64,000 bases of DNA from contig NZ_JABFMX010000001.1 of the NCBI RefSeq assembly GCF_013359735.1, positions 62,001 through 126,000 of the forward strand, read 5' to 3'. The translations under genes and the position numbers were made by a program. Under the pieces are notes generated by a model. That model saw nothing but the letters and a program-made list of their open reading frames with translations. It did no database searches and was not told where the DNA came from. The DNA comes from Arthrobacter sp. C9C5. Its GTDB lineage: Bacteria > Actinomycetota > Actinomycetes > Actinomycetales > Micrococcaceae. Below are positions 25,616 to 35,864 of the stretch, in pieces. The stretch's first letter is position 1, and every line of letters starts with the position of its first letter.

Positions 25616-27037
25616 GTGAAGAGCGCTGTCGAGAACCTCACCCCCACGCGGGTCAAGCTCAATGTTGAGGTCCCCTTTGAGGAATTGAAGCCCAGCATCG
25701 CAGAGGCATACAAGACTGTTGCTTCGCAGATCCAGGTTCCCGGGTTCCGCAAGGGCAAAGTCCCCTCCAAGCTCATTGACCAGCGCGTCGGCCGCGGCTA
25801 CGTGCTGGAAACGGCCATCAACGAAGGCCTCAACGGCTGGTACCAGGCTGCCGTGCAGGAAACCGGCATCCGCCCGCTGAGCCGTCCCGAGGTTGAAATC
25901 ACCGAGGTGCCGGACCCGTCCGCCACCGACGGCGAACTGAAGTTCCACGCCGAGGTTGACGTGCGCCCCGAAATCGAACTCCCGGACTACTCCGGCATCA
26001 AGGTTGAGGTCGCCGCTGCCGAGTCGTCCGAGGCCGACGTCGACAAGGCCCTCGACGAGCTGCGCGGCCGCTTCGGCACGCTCAAGTCCGTTGACCGCCC
26101 CGCCGCCGACGGTGACTTCCTCACGATCGACATCACTGCCTCGATCGACGGCGCCGAGGTCGACTCCGCGTCCGGCCTGTCTTACCAGGTCGGCGCCGGC
26201 ACCATGCTCGAAGGCCTCGACGAAGCCGTCACCGGCCTCAGCGCCGACGAAGACGCCATCTTCGACACCACCCTCGTGGGCGGCGACCACGCCGGCGAGG
26301 CCGCGCAGGTCAAGGTTGTCGTCAAGGCCGTCAAGGAGCGCGAGCTTCCCGAGGCCAACGACGACTTCGCCCAGCTGGCGTCCGAGTTCGACACCCTCGC
26401 GGAGCTCCGCGAGGACCTCGCCAAGCAGGCCGCCGACTCCAAGACGGTCGAGCAGGGCGTAGAGGCCCGCGACAAGGTCCTTGACAAGCTCGTCGAGCTC
26501 GTTGAGGTGCCGGTCCCGGAATCCGTCGTCGAAGAGCAGCTCGAGCAGCACTTCAGCGCCGAGAACTCCCACGGTGAAGGCGAGCACGACACCGAGGAGC
26601 ACCGCGCCGAGGTCAAGGCCAACACGGAGCGTGCCTTCCAGAACGAGATCATCCTTGACGCAATCGCCGAAAAGGAAGAAGTCAACGTCACTCAGAACGA
26701 GCTGATCGACTACATCGTCACCACCGCCAGCCAGTACGGCATGGACCCGAACCAGTTCGCGCAGATCATCGATCAGAGCGGCCAGGTTCCCATGATGGTT
26801 TCCGAGGTGCGCCGCCGCAAGGCACTCGCCGTGGTCCTGGGCCAGGCCGAGGTCACCGACTCCGAGGGCAACAAGGTTGACCTGAGCGACTTCGTCCGCC
26901 CCGGCGGCGAAGAGGCCTCCTTCGAAGCCGACGCCACCGACGAGGCAGCCGCAGCCGAAGCAGCCGCCGAGTCCTCCGACGACGCGGCAGCGACCGAAGC
27001 GACGAAGAACGACGACCCCGCGGCCGTGAAGTTCTAG
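25616..27037 (+). CDS. tig: trigger factor
   Basis: Ribosome-bound chaperone and peptidyl-prolyl isomerase, first gene of the proteostasis cluster tig-clpP1-clpP2-clpX. 473 residues with a GTG start and AGGAG 10 bases upstream. The ribosome-binding signature G-F-R-K-G-K-V-P is at 43-50; a FKBP-type PPIase domain (about 155-245) lies between the N domain and the helical C domain. The last 50 residues are Ala/Glu/Asp-rich and disordered, a common actinobacterial extension. A strong terminator follows, so the clp genes have their own promoter. Confidence 0.96.
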   Translation: MKSAVENLTPTRVKLNVEVPFEELKPSIAEAYKTVASQIQVPGFRKGKVPSKLIDQRVGRGYVLETAINEGLNGWYQAAVQETGIRPLSRPEVEITEVPDPSATDGELKFHAEVDVRPEIELPDYSGIKVEVAAAESSEADVDKALDELRGRFGTLKSVDRPAADGDFLTIDITASIDGAEVDSASGLSYQVGAGTMLEGLDEAVTGLSADEDAIFDTTLVGGDHAGEAAQVKVVVKAVKERELPEANDDFAQLASEFDTLAELREDLAKQAADSKTVEQGVEARDKVLDKLVELVEVPVPESVVEEQLEQHFSAENSHGEGEHDTEEHRAEVKANTERAFQNEIILDAIAEKEEVNVTQNELIDYIVTTASQYGMDPNQFAQIIDQSGQVPMMVSEVRRRKALAVVLGQAEVTDSEGNKVDLSDFVRPGGEEASFEADATDEAAAAEAAAESSDDAAATEATKNDDPAAVKF

Positions 27038-27062
27038 CACCTACGGTTCCCGTAGTTCCTGC

Positions 27063-27101
27063 CCGCACCCCCGGATCACCGATCCGGGGGTGCGGCTTTT
27101 T
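27063..27101 (+). terminator. intrinsic terminator of tig
   Basis: CCGCACCCCCGGATC pairs perfectly with its complement around an ACC loop and is followed by CTTTTT. Confidence 0.92.
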
Positions 27102-27133
27102 AAGCCTGCAATGAACCCTTCCGGGCAATCGTG

Positions 27134-27144
27134 CGCCGTCAGCG
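27134..27144 (+). promoter_or_regulatory. candidate ClgR operator upstream of clpP1P2
   Basis: CGC-CGTCA-GCG followed by AAC fits the CGC-N5-GCG core of the ClgR operator known to activate clpP1P2 in corynebacteria, streptomycetes and mycobacteria. It lies about 115 bases upstream of clpP1. The flanking W positions match only on the 3' side. Confidence 0.4.
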
Positions 27145-27256
27145 AACAGCCCTGCGCCTGAGCACAAAGCAGGCGCGAAAACCGTTAGTGTCCATGTAGG
27201 AAAGTTCAGTGATGCCGTCCAGTGGCGTCACCGTCGCCAGCGAGAGGTAAGTACAC

Positions 27257-27895
27257 ATGTCACAGCAAGCAGGGGATCCCCGGATGGCTACCGTCGATCC
27301 GGCAGCCCAGGATAACTACATTTACAACCGCCTGCTGAAAGAGCGCATCATCTGGCTCGGCTCTGAGGTCCGCGACGAGAACGCCAACGCGATTTGCTCG
27401 CAGCTGCTGCTGCTCTCGGCCGAGAACCCCGAGAAGGACATCTACCTGTACATCAACTCGCCCGGCGGCTCAGTCACCGCCGGCATGGCCATCTACGACA
27501 CGATGCAGTTCATCCCGAACGACGTCGTCACCGTGGCCACCGGCCTGGCCGCCTCGATGGGCCAGTTCCTGCTCTCCTCCGGCACCAAGGGCAAGCGCTA
27601 CGCCACCCCGAACGCCCGCATCCTGATGCACCAGCCCTCCGGCGGCATCGGCGGGACCGCCTCGGACATCAAGATCCAGGCCGAGCTGATCCTGCACATG
27701 AAGAAGGTCATGGCCGAACTGACCGCTGAGCAGACCGGACAGACCGTGGAGACCATCCTCAAGGACAACGACCGCGACAAGTGGTTTACGGCGCCCGAAG
27801 CCCTCGAATACGGCTTCTTCGACAAGATCGCGGCGCACGCCGGGTCCGTGGCAGGCGGCGGCGGAACCAACGCCGACGCTGGCACCGAAAACTAA
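27257..27895 (+). CDS. clpP1: ATP-dependent Clp protease proteolytic subunit 1
   Basis: Serine protease ring subunit. 212 residues. The catalytic triad is S100 (G-L-A-A-S-M-G-Q), H125 (M-H-Q-P-S-G-G) and an Asp at about 174 (D-N-D-R-D-K-W). The I-N-S-P-G-G-S oxyanion loop is intact. In actinobacteria ClpP1 and ClpP2 form a mixed double ring that is active only together. An AGGTAAG-like Shine-Dalgarno precedes the ATG. The stop is 38 bases before the clpP2 start. Confidence 0.95.
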   Translation: MSQQAGDPRMATVDPAAQDNYIYNRLLKERIIWLGSEVRDENANAICSQLLLLSAENPEKDIYLYINSPGGSVTAGMAIYDTMQFIPNDVVTVATGLAASMGQFLLSSGTKGKRYATPNARILMHQPSGGIGGTASDIKIQAELILHMKKVMAELTAEQTGQTVETILKDNDRDKWFTAPEALEYGFFDKIAAHAGSVAGGGGTNADAGTEN

Positions 27896-27933
27896 CCGGC
27901 ACGCAGACAGAACCGACTTCAGGAGCAATGAAC

Positions 27934-28593
27934 ATGGACTACAACTTCGGATCGACTGCCGGTAACCTGCCGAGCAGCCGCTACGTGCTGCCGCAGTTTG
28001 AAGAGCGGACCCCTTACGGCTTCAAGCGCCAGGACCCCTACACCAAGCTGTTCGAGGACCGCATTATCTTCCTGGGCGTCCAGGTCGACGACGCCTCCGC
28101 GGATGACGTGATGGCGCAGCTGCTGGTGCTCGAGTCCACCGACCCGGACCGTGACATCACGCTTTACATAAACTCGCCGGGCGGCTCCTTCACCGCCATG
28201 ACGGCAATTTACGACACGATGCAGTACATTCGCCCGGAGATCCAGACGGTCTGCCTGGGCCAGGCCGCGAGTGCGGCCGCCGTGCTGCTCGCCGCCGGCA
28301 CCCCGGGTAAGCGCCTGGCATTGCCGAACGCGCGCGTCCTGATCCACCAGCCGGCCCTCTCCGGCGGCCAGGGCGGACAGGCTTCCGACCTGGAGATCCA
28401 GGCCGCCGAGGTCATGCGGATGCGCTCCTGGCTGGAGGACACCCTGGCCAAGCACTCCGGCCGCACCTCGGAGCAGGTCAACAACGACATCGAACGCGAC
28501 AAGATCCTCACGGCCGCCGAGGCCATGAGCTACGGCCTGATCGACCAGGTGCTTGACTCCCGCAAGATCAAGCCGCAGGCGATCACCAAGTAG
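27934..28593 (+). CDS. clpP2: ATP-dependent Clp protease proteolytic subunit 2
   Basis: Partner ring of ClpP1, 219 residues from the ATG at 27934. Triad: S113 (G-Q-A-A-S-A-A), H138 (I-H-Q-P-A-L) and D189 (E-R-D-K-I). The A-L-S-G-G-Q-G-G-Q loop replaces the S-G-G-I-G-G of ClpP1. I prefer 27934 over the ATG at 27928 because AGGAG ends 8 bases before the former and only 2 before the latter. In operon with clpP1. Confidence 0.95.
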   Translation: MDYNFGSTAGNLPSSRYVLPQFEERTPYGFKRQDPYTKLFEDRIIFLGVQVDDASADDVMAQLLVLESTDPDRDITLYINSPGGSFTAMTAIYDTMQYIRPEIQTVCLGQAASAAAVLLAAGTPGKRLALPNARVLIHQPALSGGQGGQASDLEIQAAEVMRMRSWLEDTLAKHSGRTSEQVNNDIERDKILTAAEAMSYGLIDQVLDSRKIKPQAITK

Positions 28594-28613
28594 CAACACG
28601 GCAGTTCAACCAC

Positions 28614-28654
28614 GACGCCGGTGCAGCTCAGCAGAAATGGGCCGCACCGGCGTC
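28614..28654 (+). terminator. stem-loop after clpP2
   Basis: GACGCCGGTGC and its perfect complement enclose a 19-base loop, followed by TCCTTTCC. Probably ends or attenuates the clpP1P2 transcript before clpX. Confidence 0.65.
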
Positions 28655-28802
28655 TCCTTTCCACCCATCAGGCCGAAAGTGACCTAGAGTGGAAGTTGTC
28701 ACGGCCTCACGTCCCGCGAGGAACGTCCGTGATTCCAGTAACGGGTGCAGCGCTGCACAGGAGCACGACCCAGCCGGCAGCAAGATACTAAGGGGTTCAC
28801 AT

Positions 28803-30083
<1,281 letters not shown>

Positions 30084-30231
30084 TCCGAATCGCGTAGCGC
30101 GCCGGGAAAGTTCCGGAATAAATCCGCCGGCAGCTTCGCTATGGGTAACTGATGCTCCGTGCCGTCCTTGGCTATCTTCCGCCGGCCCGCCGCGGTGCCG
30201 CTTACCTGTCGACTTCCAAAGGAGATCTCCT

Positions 30232-30849
30232 GTGCCTGAGACCATGACGAACAAAGCTGACTTCTGGTTCGACCCTATGTGCCCCTTCGCCTGGGTGACG
30301 TCGCGCTGGATCAGCGAAGTGGAAGACGTCCGCGACATTAAGACCGAATGGCACGTGATGAGCCTGGCAGTCCTGAACCAGGGCCGCGACGAGTTGCCGG
30401 CCGAGTACCAGGAATTCCTGGCCAAGGCCTGGGCCCCGGTACGGGTGATAGTGGCCGCCGCCGAGAAGCACGGCACCGAGTACATCAAGCCGCTTTACGA
30501 CGCCATGGGCACCAAGATCCACAACGAGGGCAACAAGGACATCGCCGAGGTCATCGCCAAGTCGCTGGCCGAGGCAGGCCTGCCTGCCGAGCTCGCGGCT
30601 GCCGGCCAGAGTGATGAGTTCGATGCCCAGTTGCGCGCCAGCCACGAAGCCGGCATCTCCCTGGTCGGCCAGGACGTCGGAACCCCGGTTGTGGCGTTCA
30701 ACGGCACGGCGTTCTTCGGCCCCGTGCTCACCCGCATCCCGCGCGGCGAGGACGCCGGCAAGCTGTGGGACGCCACCGTTGCCCTCGCATCCTTCCCGTA
30801 CTTCTTCGAGCTCAAGCGCAGCCGCACCGAGAGCCCCGTTTTCAGCTAG
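30232..30849 (+). CDS. DsbA-fold mycothiol-dependent nitroreductase-like protein
   Basis: 205 residues, GTG start with GGAG 7 bases upstream. Sequence [16 protein letters not shown] at 12-27 matches the start of the Rv2466c/DsbA family in actinobacteria, and the C-terminal G-T-P-V-V-A-F-N-G carries the cis-Pro of the thioredoxin fold. The family reduces substrates with mycothiol. Odd: the active site reads C-P-F-A, so the resolving Cys of the C-P-W-C motif described for Rv2466c is missing, implying a one-Cys mechanism. Soluble, cytosolic. Confidence 0.85.
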   Translation: MPETMTNKADFWFDPMCPFAWVTSRWISEVEDVRDIKTEWHVMSLAVLNQGRDELPAEYQEFLAKAWAPVRVIVAAAEKHGTEYIKPLYDAMGTKIHNEGNKDIAEVIAKSLAEAGLPAELAAAGQSDEFDAQLRASHEAGISLVGQDVGTPVVAFNGTAFFGPVLTRIPRGEDAGKLWDATVALASFPYFFELKRSRTESPVFS

Positions 30850-30869
30850 GCGGCTGCCCCGACCGCGAT

Positions 30870-30921
30870 CACAAGGGTCCCGGAAGAACTACTCCCATGT
30901 AGTTCCGCCGGGGCCCTTGTG
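30870..30921 (+). terminator. long stem-loop terminator after the DsbA-fold gene
   Basis: CACAAGGGTCCCGG and AACTAC pair with the downstream TAGTT and CCGGGGCCCTTGTG (some bulges), loop of about 6. It directly follows the DsbA-fold gene. Confidence 0.65.
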
Positions 30922-31169
30922 CATCCGGAACCACGGGAGAACAATGGAACTTACCCACTTCGAAAGAAGCGGGACGCAGGAACCAAAGATTCAGTGACAC
31001 TCATCCGACGCAGCCTTCGGCAAAGTCAGATGATGGCTACCAGTGACGAGGTAGGAAGACCTGAAATTCCAAGGATCCCGCCAGATTACCTAAGACGTCA
31101 CGTGGTAATCGAAAAGTCGAAGCCCCACCAACCGCAAAAAGCTGATGGGGCTTCCCCTTTGCCCAAAAA
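30922..31169. other. noncoding, relatively AT-rich intergenic stretch
   Basis: About 250 bases without a credible gene. Small frames here lack third-position GC bias. Base composition is visibly lower in GC than the surrounding genes. A hairpin GAAGCCCCA/TGGGGCTTC sits at 31119-31154. Together with the adjoining gene remnant it looks like a decayed segment. Confidence 0.5.
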
Positions 31170-31355
31170 TCGCCTCAGATTGGTGCCACGCGGGGCAACT
31201 TCCCGCAGGCCTTCAGCCACATCGGACTGGTCAACGCGGCCTGGGCCATCAGCGAGGCGGAACGGCGAAGCCAGGGTTCCGCTACCCAACAGCGGCAGAG
31301 GATCGGAGCGGCGTCCAAGGAACAAGTCCGGCAGCGCCGCTGTTGCTTCCAGTGA
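31170..31355 (+). pseudogene. remnant of a glycoside hydrolase family 15 gene (C-terminal end only)
   Basis: With no start codon, one frame reads G-N-F-P-Q-A-F-S-H-I-G-L-V-N-A-A-W (from 31194), the hallmark C-terminal motif of bacterial GH15 glucoamylase/trehalase proteins, and continues A-I-S-E-A-E before a stop at 31353-31355. Upstream in the same frame there is no GH15 catalytic domain; the rest of the gene (about 550-600 codons) is gone. So this is the surviving tail of a deleted gene, just before the ABM gene. Confidence 0.8.
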
Positions 31356-31385
31356 CCAACCTGACCACGCGACCATTGGAGCGCC

Positions 31386-31679
31386 ATGCCCATCACAGCC
31401 CACCTTGACCTGACCCTCAAAACGGAATCCCTGCCCATGGCGCCGGCCGTGCTCCGCGACATTCTCGCCGATACGCGGGCGTTCGACGGTTGCCTCGGCG
31501 TCGATGTGCTGGTCGACAGCGCGGATCCGGCGCATATCCTTGTCGTGGAAAAGTGGGCGTCCCTCGAGCACGACTCCGCCTACCGCGCCTGGCGGGCGGG
31601 CGACGGAGCAAGTGGGCTGGGAGACCTCCTGGCCGCCCCGCCGGTCCTGACGCACTTTGAGACTTCCTTCGGCGTCTGA
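31386..31679 (+). CDS. antibiotic biosynthesis monooxygenase (ABM) domain protein
   Basis: 97 residues of the dimeric ferredoxin-like ABM fold: H-L-D-L-T-L-K as strand 1, L-R-D-I-L-A-D-T-R-A-F-D-G-C-L-G helix and strand 2, I-L-V-V-E-K-W-A-S strand 3 (the E-x-W motif is typical), and a final T-H-F-E-T strand. The family includes cofactor-free monooxygenases and haem-degrading enzymes; no haem ligand can be assigned. Follows the GH15 remnant by 30 bases, so it could once have been cotranscribed with it. Confidence 0.85.
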   Translation: MPITAHLDLTLKTESLPMAPAVLRDILADTRAFDGCLGVDVLVDSADPAHILVVEKWASLEHDSAYRAWRAGDGASGLGDLLAAPPVLTHFETSFGV

Positions 31680-31682
31680 GCC

Positions 31683-31729
31683 CGGAAGACACAGCACGGA
31701 AGACAAAGCACGGAAGACCAAGAATGGAA
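31683..31729 (+). repeat. three and a half tandem 14-bp repeats
   Basis: Units CGGAAGACACAGCA, CGGAAGACAAAGCA and CGGAAGACCAAGAA abut at 31683, 31697 and 31711, then a partial TGGAAG. They fill the space between the ABM stop and its terminator. Confidence 0.75.
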
Positions 31730-31769
31730 GAGGGCCCTCCGGCCGGCCTGAGCCGGCCGGAGGGCCCTC
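31730..31769. terminator. bidirectional intrinsic terminator between ABM gene and valS
   Basis: Perfect 18-base arms beginning GAGGGCCCTCC with a CTGA loop, followed by TTT; it separates two convergent genes. Confidence 0.88.
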
Positions 31770-31794
31770 TTTATGGTTGTCGCTTTGCCGGGCG

Positions 31795-34413
31795 CTACGC
31801 CTGGGCGGGCTCCTCGGCGGGGGCCAGCACGACGTCGCTCACGGTCAGGTCGCCCTCGCCGGCCACCAGCGCCAGCTCACGCGCGTTGGCCGCGGCCTTG
31901 AGGTCGCCCAGGCCGGCCTTCAGCTGCGTGGTCAGTGACTCCGTCGCCGTGATGGTCGCGGAGAGCACCTCGGTGCGCTGCTTGACCTTGGCCTCGGACT
32001 TGGCCTTGCGGATGCCGCCCAGAGCCGCGCCCACCGTGGCGAGCAGGGTGGTGTCGCCGTCGATGTCCACGGCGGACGGCCACTGCGCGCGGTGCACCGA
32101 GCCGGTCCGCCACCAGCCCCAAACTTCTTCGGTGGCGAACGGCAGGAACGGCGCGAAGAGCCGCAGCAGGGTGTCCAGGCTCGTCGCCAGCGCGGCCAGC
32201 ACCGACGCCTGCTGGGCCTCGCCTGCGGCACCGTAGGCGCGGTCCTTGATCAGCTCCACGTAGTCATCGGTGAAGTGCCAGAAGAAGCTCTCGGTGATCT
32301 GCAGCGCCCGGGCGTAGTCGTAGTTCTCGAACGCCTTGGTGGCCTGCTGGACCACGTCGGAGAGCTGGGCAAGCACGGCGCGGTCCAAGGGATTGGTCAG
32401 GACCGAGAGGTCGGAAGATACCACCGAGTCCTCCGTGGCGCCGAGGTTCAGCACGAACTTGGAGGCATTGAGCAGCTTGATCGCCAGCCGGCGGCCAATC
32501 TTCATCTGCGCGATCTCGTAGGCGGTGTCCGCGCCGAGCTTGGCCGAGGCCGCCCAGTAGCGGACGGCGTCCGAGCCGTATTCGTTGAGCACGTCGGTCG
32601 GGACGATCACGTTGCCCTTGGACTTGGACATCTTCTTGCGGTCCGGGTCCAGGATCCAGCCGGAGATCGCCGCGTGCTTCCACGGTGCGACGTCCTGCAG
32701 GGCGTCGGCGCGGACGGCGGTGGAGAACAGCCAGGTCCGGATGATGTCGTGCGCCTGCGGGCGCACGTCAAACGGGAAGACCTTGGCGAAGAGTGCCTCG
32801 TCGGTGCTCCATCCGCCCACGATCTGCGGGGTCAGTGAGGAGGTGGCCCAGGTGTCCAGGACGTCCGCATCGCCGGTGAAGCCGCCCGGCACGTCGCGCT
32901 GGGCTTCCTCGTAGCCGGGGGCCGCGTCCGCGGCGGGGTCCACCGGCAGCTGGCCGTCGGCGGGCAGGATGGGCGCGTCGTAGTCCGGGTTGCCGTCGGC
33001 GTCGAGCGGGTACCAGACCGGCACCGGCACGCCGAAGAACCGCTGGCGGGAGACCAGCCAGTCCCCGTTCAGGCCGGTGATCCAGTTCTCGTAGCGGGAC
33101 CGCATGAAGGACGGGTGGAATTCGATCTCGTTGCCGCGGCCGACCAGGCGTTCGCGGCGCTCCTCGTCACGGCCGCCGTTGCGGATGTACCACTGGCGGG
33201 AGGTGACGACCTCGAGCGGCTTGTCGCCCTTTTCGAAGAAGTTGACCGGGTGCATGATCTTCTTCGGTTCGCCGTCGAGCAGGTCCGCGGCGGCCAGCAG
33301 CTCCACCACGCCCTCCTTGGCGCTGAACACGGTCTTGCCGGCGATGGCCTCGAACGCGGCCCGGCCTTCCGCGGACGTGATCCAGTCCGGGGTTTCGCCG
33401 ATGATCCGGCCGTCGCGGCCGACGATCGCGCGGGTCGGCAGCTGCAGCTCGCGCCACCAGGTGACGTCAGTGAGGTCACCGAAGGTGCAGACCATGGCGA
33501 TGCCGGAGCCCTTGTCCGCCTTCGCGAGCGGGTGGGCCTTGACCTCCACCTCGACGCCGAACAGGGGAGAGGTGACCGTCTTGCCGAACAGCGGCTGGTA
33601 CCGCTCGTCGTCGGGGTTCGCCACCAGCGCGGCACACGCGGCGAGCAGCTCGGGCCGGGTGGTCTCGATGTAGATCTTCTCGCCCTCGGCGGTGAAGAAC
33701 GGGTAGCGGTAGTAGGCGCCGGCGACCTCGCGGTCCTCCAGCTCGGCCTGGGCCACCGCGGTGCGGAAGGTGACATCCCAGAGCGTGGGGGCCTCCGCCA
33801 TGTACGCGTCGCCGGCGGCCAGGTTGGCCAGGAACGCCCGCTGCGAGATGGCGCGGGACTTGTCGTCGATGGTGCGGTAGGTCAGGTCCCAGTCGACGGA
33901 CAGGCCGAGGGTCTGGAAGAGGTTCTCGAAGACCTTTTCGTCCTCGACGGCGAGTTCCTCGCACAGTTCAATGAAGTTGCGGCGCGAGACGACGTCGAAG
34001 TCGCGCTGGTTCTTGGCGGGCTCCGACGGCGGCCGGTACCCGGCGTCGTACGGGATGGCAGGATCGCAGCGCACGCCGTAGTAGTTCTGCACCCGACGCT
34101 CGGTGGGCAGGCCGTTGTCGTCCCAGCCCATCGGGTAGAAGACGTTCTTGCCGGTCATCCGCTGGTAGCGGGCCAGGACGTCGGTCTGGGTGTAGGAGAA
34201 CATGTGCCCCACGTGCAGGGACCCCGACGCGGTGGGCGGGGGAGTGTCGATCGAGTAGACCTGCTCCCGGGAGGTCTCCCGGTCGAACTTGTAGGTCCCT
34301 TCGTCAAGCCAGCGCCGGGTGAGGGCGACTTCCAGCCCCTCGAGGGCGGGCTTGTCCGGAACGTTGATGGGGGCAGTGGTGGGCGTGTCTGTACCCTGAG
34401 TGTCTTCAGCCAT
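31795..34413 (-). CDS. valS: valyl-tRNA synthetase
   Basis: Class Ia synthetase charging tRNA-Val, with an editing (CP1) domain. 872 residues, typical for Actinobacteria. HIGH motif as H-V-G-H (67-70, after T-A-S-G-S-L), KMSKS motif as K-K-M-S-K-S-K-G-N (around residue 594), editing domain between. The C terminus forms the usual coiled coil (I-R-K-A-K-S-E-A-K-V) and ends Ala/Glu-rich. ATG at 34413. It is divergent from the DUF488 gene with 83 bases between, and no T-box leader is visible there. Confidence 0.97.
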   Translation of the reverse strand: MAEDTQGTDTPTTAPINVPDKPALEGLEVALTRRWLDEGTYKFDRETSREQVYSIDTPPPTASGSLHVGHMFSYTQTDVLARYQRMTGKNVFYPMGWDDNGLPTERRVQNYYGVRCDPAIPYDAGYRPPSEPAKNQRDFDVVSRRNFIELCEELAVEDEKVFENLFQTLGLSVDWDLTYRTIDDKSRAISQRAFLANLAAGDAYMAEAPTLWDVTFRTAVAQAELEDREVAGAYYRYPFFTAEGEKIYIETTRPELLAACAALVANPDDERYQPLFGKTVTSPLFGVEVEVKAHPLAKADKGSGIAMVCTFGDLTDVTWWRELQLPTRAIVGRDGRIIGETPDWITSAEGRAAFEAIAGKTVFSAKEGVVELLAAADLLDGEPKKIMHPVNFFEKGDKPLEVVTSRQWYIRNGGRDEERRERLVGRGNEIEFHPSFMRSRYENWITGLNGDWLVSRQRFFGVPVPVWYPLDADGNPDYDAPILPADGQLPVDPAADAAPGYEEAQRDVPGGFTGDADVLDTWATSSLTPQIVGGWSTDEALFAKVFPFDVRPQAHDIIRTWLFSTAVRADALQDVAPWKHAAISGWILDPDRKKMSKSKGNVIVPTDVLNEYGSDAVRYWAASAKLGADTAYEIAQMKIGRRLAIKLLNASKFVLNLGATEDSVVSSDLSVLTNPLDRAVLAQLSDVVQQATKAFENYDYARALQITESFFWHFTDDYVELIKDRAYGAAGEAQQASVLAALATSLDTLLRLFAPFLPFATEEVWGWWRTGSVHRAQWPSAVDIDGDTTLLATVGAALGGIRKAKSEAKVKQRTEVLSATITATESLTTQLKAGLGDLKAAANARELALVAGEGDLTVSDVVLAPAEEPAQA

Positions 34414-34496
34414 GGGTCAATTCTTGCAGTTCTTTACAGTTCGTCTCACCGCGCTTCGCTAGTTTCGCGAATCTAACTGCAATAACGTGCACCACT

Positions 34497-34865
34497 ATGG
34501 AGGAAAGCACCGGAAGTTTCGCAATCAAACGCATCTACGACGAGCCCGCCGACGACGACGGCTGCCGGGTCCTGGTGGACCGACTCTGGCCGCGCGGGGT
34601 CAGCAAGGAACGCGCGCAGCTTGGGCTGTGGCTCAAGGAAGTGGCGCCCTCGCCGCCGCTGCGCACGGAATTCGCGCACATGCAGGAACGGTTCGCGGAC
34701 TTCCGCGCCGCCTACGAGGCGGAGCTCGAATCCAACCCGGCCGTTGGCACCCTGCGGGAACTGGCGGCCGAACACGGGAAGGTGACCCTGCTGTTTGGCG
34801 CCCGGGACCCGGAGACCAACCACGCCCGGGTGCTGCTGGAGTTCCTCGGCCGCGGCAGGAAATGA
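34497..34865 (+). CDS. DUF488 (YeaO-like) family protein
   Basis: 122 residues. Signature near the N terminus: I-K-R-I-Y-D-E-P, V-L-V-D-R-L-W-P-R-G-V-S-K, followed by W-L-K-E-V-A-P-S and later L-L-F-G-A-R-D-P-E-x-N-H-A. These conserved Arg/Asp/His blocks define DUF488/YeaO; the function is not established. Single gene before an SDR on the same strand (26-base gap), so possibly cotranscribed. Confidence 0.88.
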   Translation: MEESTGSFAIKRIYDEPADDDGCRVLVDRLWPRGVSKERAQLGLWLKEVAPSPPLRTEFAHMQERFADFRAAYEAELESNPAVGTLRELAAEHGKVTLLFGARDPETNHARVLLEFLGRGRK

Positions 34866-34891
34866 ACCGCCGATTCCCATAGGGTGGTGCC

Positions 34892-35671
34892 ATGACTGAG
34901 GCAACTGACAACGCAGGAACTGCAACTACAGCAAAAGCGGCGGTCGTCACCGGCGCCAGCACCGGGATCGGGGAGGCCACCGTGCGCGCGCTCCGGCAGG
35001 AGGGCTGGACCGTCTTCGCCGTCGCCCGCCGTGCCGAGCGGCTCGAGGCGCTCGCCGCCGAGACCGGCGCAGTCGCGGTCCCCGCCGATGTGACAGACGA
35101 CGCCGACGTCGCGCGGCTGGTGGATGAGGTGACCCGCGCCGGCGGCATCGACACCCTGATCAACATCGCCGGCGGTGCCCGCGGCGCGGACAAGGTGGCC
35201 GAGGCCAAGACCGAGGACTGGGCGTGGATGTACGAGGTCAACGTCCTCGGCACCATGAAGCTCACCCGGGCGTTCTTGCCGATGCTGCGCGCCTGCGGCG
35301 AAGGCACCGTCCTGAACCTGACCTCGACGGCGGGCCTGTCCGCCTACGAGGGCGGCGGCGGCTACAACGCCGCAAAGTTCGCCCAGCATGCCCTCACCGG
35401 CGCCCTGCGCCTGGAAGAGGCCGAACACAACCTGCGCGTGATCGAGGTGGCCCCCGGCATGGTGCAGACCGAGGAATTCTCGCTGAACCGGCTCGGTGAT
35501 CAGGGCGCCGCGGAAAAGGTCTACGCCGGCGTCGAGAAGCCGCTGACGGCCGCCGACGTCGCCGACGTCGTCCGCTTTGCGGTCGCCGCGCCGCACCACG
35601 TCAACCTGGACCAGATCGTGATCCGCCCGGTGGCGCAGGCCTCCAACTTCAAGGTGATCCGCAAGGGCTAG
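34892..35671 (+). CDS. short-chain dehydrogenase/reductase
   Basis: Classical NADP(H)-type SDR, 259 residues. Cofactor motif T-G-A-S-T-G-I-G (about 20-27) with A-R-R-A at the end of beta 2 favouring NADP, N-I-A-G-G at beta 4, catalytic Ser in N-L-T-S-T, and Tyr/Lys in Y-N-A-A-K. The C-terminal V-I-R-P-V-A-Q-A-S is like that of YdfG/serine-3-dehydrogenase-type SDRs, so a 3-hydroxy acid substrate is possible but unproven. Confidence 0.9.
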   Translation: MTEATDNAGTATTAKAAVVTGASTGIGEATVRALRQEGWTVFAVARRAERLEALAAETGAVAVPADVTDDADVARLVDEVTRAGGIDTLINIAGGARGADKVAEAKTEDWAWMYEVNVLGTMKLTRAFLPMLRACGEGTVLNLTSTAGLSAYEGGGGYNAAKFAQHALTGALRLEEAEHNLRVIEVAPGMVQTEEFSLNRLGDQGAAEKVYAGVEKPLTAADVADVVRFAVAAPHHVNLDQIVIRPVAQASNFKVIRKG

Positions 35672-35864
35672 CCGCTGCCGGAGCGCGCCGGGCCCGGGAG
35701 GGGGCGCGCCGGGCTCTGTCGGCGGGCTCTGTCGTCGGGGCCGCGGCGAACCCGGACGTTCACCCCGGCGTCGTACGGAGGTCGGACAGGGGTGGCCGGG
35801 CGTTGGCCGGCGGAGGACACCGTGGGTGGGCAACTGCACACCACCAGAGTGGAGATTCCTTCCC

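Noticed and set aside
30919..31413. 164-codon frame in the clpX-valS interval
   Set aside because: It runs through the hairpin and the GH15 remnant in the wrong frame, with basic low-complexity protein and no codon bias.
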